Both the position numbers and the translations under genes were made by a program. Positions 5,273-9,175 of a stretch of 9,175 bases of DNA are shown here, piece after piece; within the stretch, counting starts at the first letter, position 1; every line of letters starts with the position of its first letter. The stretch is from Thermoplasmata archaeon. GTDB lineage: Archaea; Thermoplasmatota; Thermoplasmata; Lutacidiplasmatales; UBA184. The stretch covers positions 1 through 9,175 of the forward strand of contig JASHXS010000027.1 in the NCBI GenBank assembly GCA_030043405.1, given 5' to 3'. The notes below the pieces were generated by a model, which did not search any database, was not told where the DNA came from, and worked only from the letters and a program-made list of their open reading frames with translations.

Positions 5273-7354
5273 ATGAGCAGCCCTCGGGTCGCCCGAACCT
5301 CTTCGTTGGCCATCGGCGCACTTCCCGCGGTCCTCCTCGCCGCCGTGGTACTGGCCTCGGCGCTCCTTCTCGCGGTGCCGTCCACCTCCGCGCCCGCGCT
5401 GCCCCGTCCATTGGCCCACCCGCCCCTCGAGATCACCTCGTCGCCGGCGAACTCCCCCTCGCGCCTGGCGCCGGCGGCCGCCTTTACGCTCAGCGTCGCC
5501 GGGGTCACGCCGGCCGCGATCAGTCTGAGCTGGACCAACCCCGGTAGTGCCTTCTTCCGTAGCTATACCCTGGAAGAGTCCGCGTCGAGCTCCACCGGCC
5601 CCTGGACGGCGGTTGGCCAAACGACCACGGACACCACGTTGAGCCTGGCGGCGGCCGGGCTGGCCCCCGGCGGGACGTACTGGTGGGAAGTGGTGGACAG
5701 CTACGGTCTGCTGACCGCGAGTACCGAGGACAGCAATGTCGTCGAACAGACGCAGCCCGCGGTCGCCTTCCTGAACTCCTCCGGAGTGACGTCGACCAGC
5801 GCCACGCTCTCTTGGACCAACAACGCCTCGTACGGGGGTCTCGTCGGCTTCGTCAGTTACACCCTCTACGAGGCGGTCGGGAACGGCAGCGCGGGTCCCG
5901 TCGTCACGTTGACGAGCGCCTCCACGCGGAGCGACCTGGTCAGCGACCTGACGTCCGGGACCGGCTACACCTTCTACCTCATCACGGACGACTGCACGGC
6001 GGGGTGTGGGACGGGGACGCCGACGGTGAGCGCCACCCAGTCCAACTCGGCCCCGGTGGGCGTCGCCCTCCCGTTGGCGGTCACGATCTCCGCTCGTCAG
6101 AGTACGGTGGACGTCGGCGAGCTCGCGTACTTCACGTGCACCCCGTCCGGCGGCGTGTATCCGTACGCGTTCGAGTGGAACTTCGGTAACGGAACGTTCG
6201 TCAACGGGAGCAGCAGCGTGAGTCAGCCCTTCAGCGCGGTCGGTTCGCCGGTGGTCACGTGCAAGGTGACCGACGCGAGTTCGTCCAGCGCAGAGGATGC
6301 CACGACGGTCACGGTCAACTCCGCCCCGGTGCTATCGGCGGCCGAGAATCGAACCGCCGCCGACGTGGGCCAGCCCGTGGGCTTCACCTGCTCCGTGACC
6401 GGCGGGACGGCTCCCGTTTCGCTCGGCTGGGCGTTCGGCGATGGGGTCAGCTTCGTCGGCGGGGTAACGTCCCATACGTATGCCACCGCCGACCAGTACG
6501 TCGCCGTCTGCTCCGGCATGGACGGCGCCGGGGTTCCCGTCCTCGGGTCGGTCAGCCTCACGGTGAGTCCCGTGCTCGACGTGAACGTGAGCGCGAGCCT
6601 CGGCCTGGTCGCCCCGTTCGCCCCGGTGTATCTCAACGCGACCGCCACCAATGGTTCGGGGACGTACCTGTACTACAACTGGAGTCTCGGCGACGTCGGC
6701 ACCGCCCACGGTGCGTCGGTGCTCACCGAATTCACGGATGCCGGCACCTGGCATCCGTACGTGGTGGTCACGGACTCGAACGGGGCCACCGTCCGTGCCG
6801 AGACCACGGTGGTCGTCAGCGCGATTGCCGTCCAGCTGGGGGCAGTCCCATCCTCGGTCGTGAGGGGGACATCCGTGAGCTTCACCGCTTCCGCCAGCGG
6901 TGGAGCGGGAGGGCCCTACAACTACACGTGGAACTTCGGCAACGCGACGTACGGGTACGGGCCCTTGGTCGCCCACGTCTTTGGCAGTGACGGCTCCTAC
7001 CCCGTCAACCTTACGGTTCGGGACGCCCACGGAGGGGTGGTCGAACAGTTCGTCGGCACGGTCGCCGTGACGGCCCCGCCTCCGCCGGCACCGGTCCTCT
7101 CGGGAGACTTCGCGTGGATCGTACTCTTGGTCGGTCTCCTGCTGGCGCTGCTCGTCGCCGCGCTGGCCTACCGGTACCACCGCTCGAGGGAGGAATCCTC
7201 CCACGGACGGGTCGTGGGATGGGTACCGCCGACCGGGCCCAGCCGGACGGTCAGCGGGATGAAAGTCTGCGGGTACTGCCAAGCCCACAACTTACCGATC
7301 CGACGGACCTGCAGCGCGTGCGGGAAGCCGCTTCCCCGGGCGCCGAGTCCGTAG
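5273..7354 (+). CDS. Membrane-anchored surface protein: FN3-like and PKD-like repeats, C-terminal TM and cytosolic zinc ribbon
   Basis: The 693-aa product starts at ATG 5273 with a hydrophobic export/anchor segment (11-36). Two fibronectin-III-like domains follow (about 68-157 and 162-256; SLSWTNPG, TLSWTNNAS, GTYWWEV, GYTFYLI). Four PKD-like domains come next (about 266-348, 351-432, 434-515, 518-600), with core motifs WNFGNG (302), WAFGDG (386), WSLGDV (470) and WNFGNA (553). After APPPPAP come a TM helix (614-633) and basic YRYHRSRE. The cytosolic tail carries a zinc ribbon, C666-x2-C669-x10-C680-x2-C683. PKD1 and PKD2 each have a cysteine pair (C289/C330, C373/C413) positioned like an Ig disulfide; C241 and C245 lie in an FN3 loop. 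About a dozen N-glycosylation sequons are present. PKD and FN3 domains usually mediate adhesion or cell-surface assembly; the partner is unknown. The gene is divergent from the channel gene. Confidence 0.9.
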   Translation: MSSPRVARTSSLAIGALPAVLLAAVVLASALLLAVPSTSAPALPRPLAHPPLEITSSPANSPSRLAPAAAFTLSVAGVTPAAISLSWTNPGSAFFRSYTLEESASSSTGPWTAVGQTTTDTTLSLAAAGLAPGGTYWWEVVDSYGLLTASTEDSNVVEQTQPAVAFLNSSGVTSTSATLSWTNNASYGGLVGFVSYTLYEAVGNGSAGPVVTLTSASTRSDLVSDLTSGTGYTFYLITDDCTAGCGTGTPTVSATQSNSAPVGVALPLAVTISARQSTVDVGELAYFTCTPSGGVYPYAFEWNFGNGTFVNGSSSVSQPFSAVGSPVVTCKVTDASSSSAEDATTVTVNSAPVLSAAENRTAADVGQPVGFTCSVTGGTAPVSLGWAFGDGVSFVGGVTSHTYATADQYVAVCSGMDGAGVPVLGSVSLTVSPVLDVNVSASLGLVAPFAPVYLNATATNGSGTYLYYNWSLGDVGTAHGASVLTEFTDAGTWHPYVVVTDSNGATVRAETTVVVSAIAVQLGAVPSSVVRGTSVSFTASASGGAGGPYNYTWNFGNATYGYGPLVAHVFGSDGSYPVNLTVRDAHGGVVEQFVGTVAVTAPPPPAPVLSGDFAWIVLLVGLLLALLVAALAYRYHRSREESSHGRVVGWVPPTGPSRTVSGMKVCGYCQAHNLPIRRTCSACGKPLPRAPSP

Positions 7355-7476
7355 GACCACCGCGCCGGTCCTCGGTCGGCCGGTCGCGCCCGACGGCAGG
7401 TCTGATAAGCCGACGTGACTGGCTCCCCACGACGGTTTTCCCTTCTGCGCCGGTGCGGGGGGTGCCCGGCGTTCCG
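7355..7476 (+). promoter_or_regulatory. Spacer between surface-protein and helicase genes, with weak promoter candidates
   Basis: This 122-bp gap contains TCTGATAAG at 7401-7409, a possible TATA-like box, and the pyrimidine tract GGTTTTCCCTTCT at 7435-7447. The tract could be a T-rich archaeal terminator for the upstream gene or a second weak TATA element. GGGGGGTG at 7457-7464 is a possible Shine-Dalgarno site about 12 nt before the ATG at 7477. None of these is strong. Confidence 0.35.
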
Positions 7477-8802
7477 ATGAGCGAACCTGAATCCCCTCGC
7501 CGCCCGAAGTCCTTCCAAGATCTCCCACTGCATCCCAAGCTGCGGGCGGGTGTCGCGGAGATGGGGTACCGCGAGCCGACGCCGATCCAGGAGGGGACGA
7601 TTCCCGACGCGGTCCAGGGCCGGGACATGATCGGGACGGCGCAGACCGGGACCGGCAAGACGGCGGCGTTCCTGTTGCCGATCCTCGAGCGCCTGATGTC
7701 CCGCCCGCCGGGGCGGATCTACGCGCTCGTGCTGACGCCGACTCGGGAGCTGGCCCTCCAAGCCGAAAGCTTCCTTCGCCAGCTGGGCCGACACACGTCG
7801 CTACGCGGCGCCGCGGTCTACGGCGGGGTGGGGATGGAGGCCCAGGAGCGCGCCCTCCGCGGCGGGGCCGAGATCATCATCGCGACCCCCGGACGGCTGC
7901 TCGATCACATGCAGCGAGGGTACGTCGACTTCCGGAGCCTGGAGGTGTTCGTGCTCGACGAGGCCGACCGGATGCTCGACATGGGGTTCCTCCCGGACGT
8001 GCGGCGGATCCATGACCGCCTCCCCCGCCAGCGCCAGACGTTGCTCTTCTCCGCGACCATGCCCCCCGAAATCATCCGACTCTCCCGGGATTTCCTGCGG
8101 GACCCCCGGATGGTGCACGTCGCCGAGCAGACGGTGGCGGCCGTCGGGGTGACCCACCTGGCGATCGCGGCCCCCATGAACCAGAAGTCCGCCCTGCTGG
8201 CGCGACTGCTGGAGGACCAGACCATGAAGAGCGTCCTCGTTTTCGTCCGCACGAAGCGGCGGGCCGACCGCCTCGTCCACGACCTGCTCCGGGCCCGCGT
8301 CTCCGCGGGCGTGATCCACGGCAACAAGAGCCAGAACCAGCGCGTCCGGGCCCTCGAGGGCTTCCGGCGCGGCGAGCACCGCGTCCTGGTCGCGACGGAT
8401 ATCGCGGCCCGTGGGGTCGACGTCGAAGGCGTCTCCCACGTCGTGAACTTCGACGTTCCGCACGAGTCCGAGACGTACGTCCATCGAGTCGGGCGGACGG
8501 CGCGCGCCCAGCGTCGCGGCGACGCGATCACCCTGCTCGCGCCTGAGGAGGAGACCGACTTCCGGCAGATCGAGCGATTTCTCGGGGAGGAGATCCCCCG
8601 CACCCGGATGCCGGGCTGGGATTACTCGGCCCTGCCGCCGCCGCCGGCCGGTGGGGGCGGCTCCCGCCCGATGGGTGGGGGTGGCGGAGGCGGCCGCGGA
8701 CACGGCCGGCGGGATACTCCCCGGCGTGGAAGGCCGCGCAACGAAGGACGGGGCCCCCCACCGGCGGGCACTCGCCGTCGGGCGCAGAACTGGCGGTACT
8801 GA
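7477..8802 (+). CDS. DEAD-box ATP-dependent RNA helicase
   Basis: The 441-aa product carries the full DEAD-box set: Q motif (F13 and EPTPIQ 33-38), motif I AQTGTGKT (55-62), Ia PTRELA (88-93), GG (116-117), Ib TPGR (137-140), II DEAD (161-164), III SAT (192-194), IV VLVFVRT (253-259), V ATDIAARGVD (306-315) and VI HRVGRTAR (336-343). These enzymes use ATP to open RNA duplexes or remodel RNA-protein complexes in the cytosol. The core is the usual ~370 aa, followed by a Gly/Arg/Pro-rich tail (383-441) with a nine-residue Gly-dominated stretch and basic RRxxPRRGRPR patches, suited to non-specific RNA binding. ATG 7477 is favoured because the homologous core follows directly; an in-frame GTG at 7463 would add five residues, and starts before 7355 overlap the surface-protein gene. 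It is similar to the RhlE/CsdA type, but I cannot name an orthologue. Confidence 0.95.
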   Translation: MSEPESPRRPKSFQDLPLHPKLRAGVAEMGYREPTPIQEGTIPDAVQGRDMIGTAQTGTGKTAAFLLPILERLMSRPPGRIYALVLTPTRELALQAESFLRQLGRHTSLRGAAVYGGVGMEAQERALRGGAEIIIATPGRLLDHMQRGYVDFRSLEVFVLDEADRMLDMGFLPDVRRIHDRLPRQRQTLLFSATMPPEIIRLSRDFLRDPRMVHVAEQTVAAVGVTHLAIAAPMNQKSALLARLLEDQTMKSVLVFVRTKRRADRLVHDLLRARVSAGVIHGNKSQNQRVRALEGFRRGEHRVLVATDIAARGVDVEGVSHVVNFDVPHESETYVHRVGRTARAQRRGDAITLLAPEEETDFRQIERFLGEEIPRTRMPGWDYSALPPPPAGGGGSRPMGGGGGGGRGHGRRDTPRRGRPRNEGRGPPPAGTRRRAQNWRY

Positions 8803-8834
8803 CCCCTCCCCGAACTCGAGACAAAGGGAGTTAG

Positions 8835-8849
8835 ACCGGTGTCACCGGT
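8835..8849. promoter_or_regulatory. Perfect 15-bp palindrome, candidate operator
   Basis: ACCGGTG-T-CACCGGT has perfect 7-bp arms around a single base, 21 nt before the GTG at 8871. It sits immediately after AGTTAG, the only AT-containing stretch in this short intergenic region and a poor TATA candidate. The position suits a dimeric repressor or activator. The symmetry is seen directly; regulation is inferred. A hairpin role is less likely because the 1-nt loop cannot form without melting part of the stem. Confidence 0.4.
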
Positions 8850-8870
8850 CCGGCATCGAGGACGGAGGCC

Positions 8871-9175
8871 GTGACGACCAATCTTCGGATCAGTCTGACG
8901 ATCCTCTCGATCGGTCTGGCGATCGAGGGGGCGGCGGAGCTGTATACGTGGCTCACGCCGGGTTCCGACCATGCGAACCTCAGCGTGCTGTTCCTCCTGC
9001 CCACCGTGCTCACCCTGATCGGCCTGATCTTCGTGTGGGTGGGCCGTCACGAATGGAGCGAGCTGCACCGGGAGCGGACGCGGCAAGCCGGGCGGATCTT
9101 CGCCCTGAGCCTCTTGGGCGGCTTCATCGCCGGAGCCGAGCTGGCGGTCCTGGTCGTCTACCCGTCCATCGGTAC
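8871..9175 (+). CDS. Multi-TM membrane protein of unknown function, N-terminal 101 residues (3' end beyond window)
   Basis: This frame is open to the right edge. It starts with GTG at 8871, the only reasonable start after an in-frame TAG at 8832-8834. CGGAGG lies just before it, close for a Shine-Dalgarno site. The product begins MTTNLRISLTILSIGLAIEG and has three predicted TM helices: about 7-28, 36-58 (VLFLLPTVLTLIGLIFVWVG) and 76-97 (IFALSLLGGFIAGAELAVLVV). A short charged segment (GRHEWSELHRERTRQAGR) lies between the second and third. Acidic residues sit inside or beside TM1 (E19, E23) and TM3 (E90). The gene is 68 nt downstream of the helicase on the same strand, so it could be co-transcribed, but the palindrome suggests its own control. 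I do not recognise the family. Confidence 0.78.
   Translation, partial: MTTNLRISLTILSIGLAIEGAAELYTWLTPGSDHANLSVLFLLPTVLTLIGLIFVWVGRHEWSELHRERTRQAGRIFALSLLGGFIAGAELAVLVVYPSIG

Noticed and set aside
7114..7476. N-terminal extension of the helicase by 121 residues
   Set aside because: It overlaps the end of the surface-protein gene in another frame and has no similarity to DEAD-box N-termini; ATG 7477 gives a standard length.
8640..8700. G-rich repeat near the helicase end as a regulatory G-quadruplex or repeat element
   Set aside because: It encodes the Gly-rich tail with GGN codons in frame, so coding explains it.
7801..8703. 300-codon minus-strand frame opposite the helicase
   Set aside because: It is the complement of a helicase with all conserved motifs; the sequence is His/Asp/Arg-rich without domain signal.

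Overview
The window is high-GC DNA with archaeal traits, probably from a Thermoplasmatota-like lineage; that placement is inference. The evidence is: two membrane proteins that each join a zinc ribbon to an extracellular beta domain (a common style in Thermoplasmata and other Euryarchaeota); TATA-like boxes about 25 bp upstream of start codons, implying leaderless or short-leader mRNAs; one archaeal-type Shine-Dalgarno site (GGTGA); frequent GTG starts; and secreted domains rich in N-glycosylation sequons. I saw no rRNA, tRNA, CRISPR array, insertion sequence or phage gene.

Left part (1-3136, minus strand): a compact operon read right to left. First comes a 390-aa protein with weak kinase-fold hallmarks. 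Then, after a 1-nt gap, a 508-aa soluble alpha-helical protein with an N-terminal coiled coil and a glycine/aromatic-rich tail. Then, through a GTGA 4-nt overlap, a secreted glycoprotein-like product that runs off the left edge. I recognise no named gene here. This is the most likely place for an undescribed multi-protein unit.

Middle part (3137-7354): a 198-aa zinc-ribbon/TM/extracellular protein (+) converges on a 396-aa six-TM channel-like protein with a C-terminal RCK/TrkA-N domain (-). The channel-like gene is divergent from a 693-aa surface protein (+) with fibronectin-III-like and PKD-like domains, a C-terminal TM helix and a cytosolic zinc ribbon. The channel has TNGSEY where potassium channels carry TVGYGD, and its Rossmann glycine motif is also degenerate, so its ion selectivity and ligand are open questions.

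Right part (7355-9175, plus strand): a DEAD-box RNA helicase with every standard motif and a Gly/Arg-rich tail, then the first 101 codons of a small multi-TM protein. A perfect 15-bp palindrome lies just upstream of that last gene.

The three regions do not form one obvious pathway. The left operon is tight and probably a functional unit. The middle genes share a membrane/surface theme. The helicase is a housekeeping-type gene.
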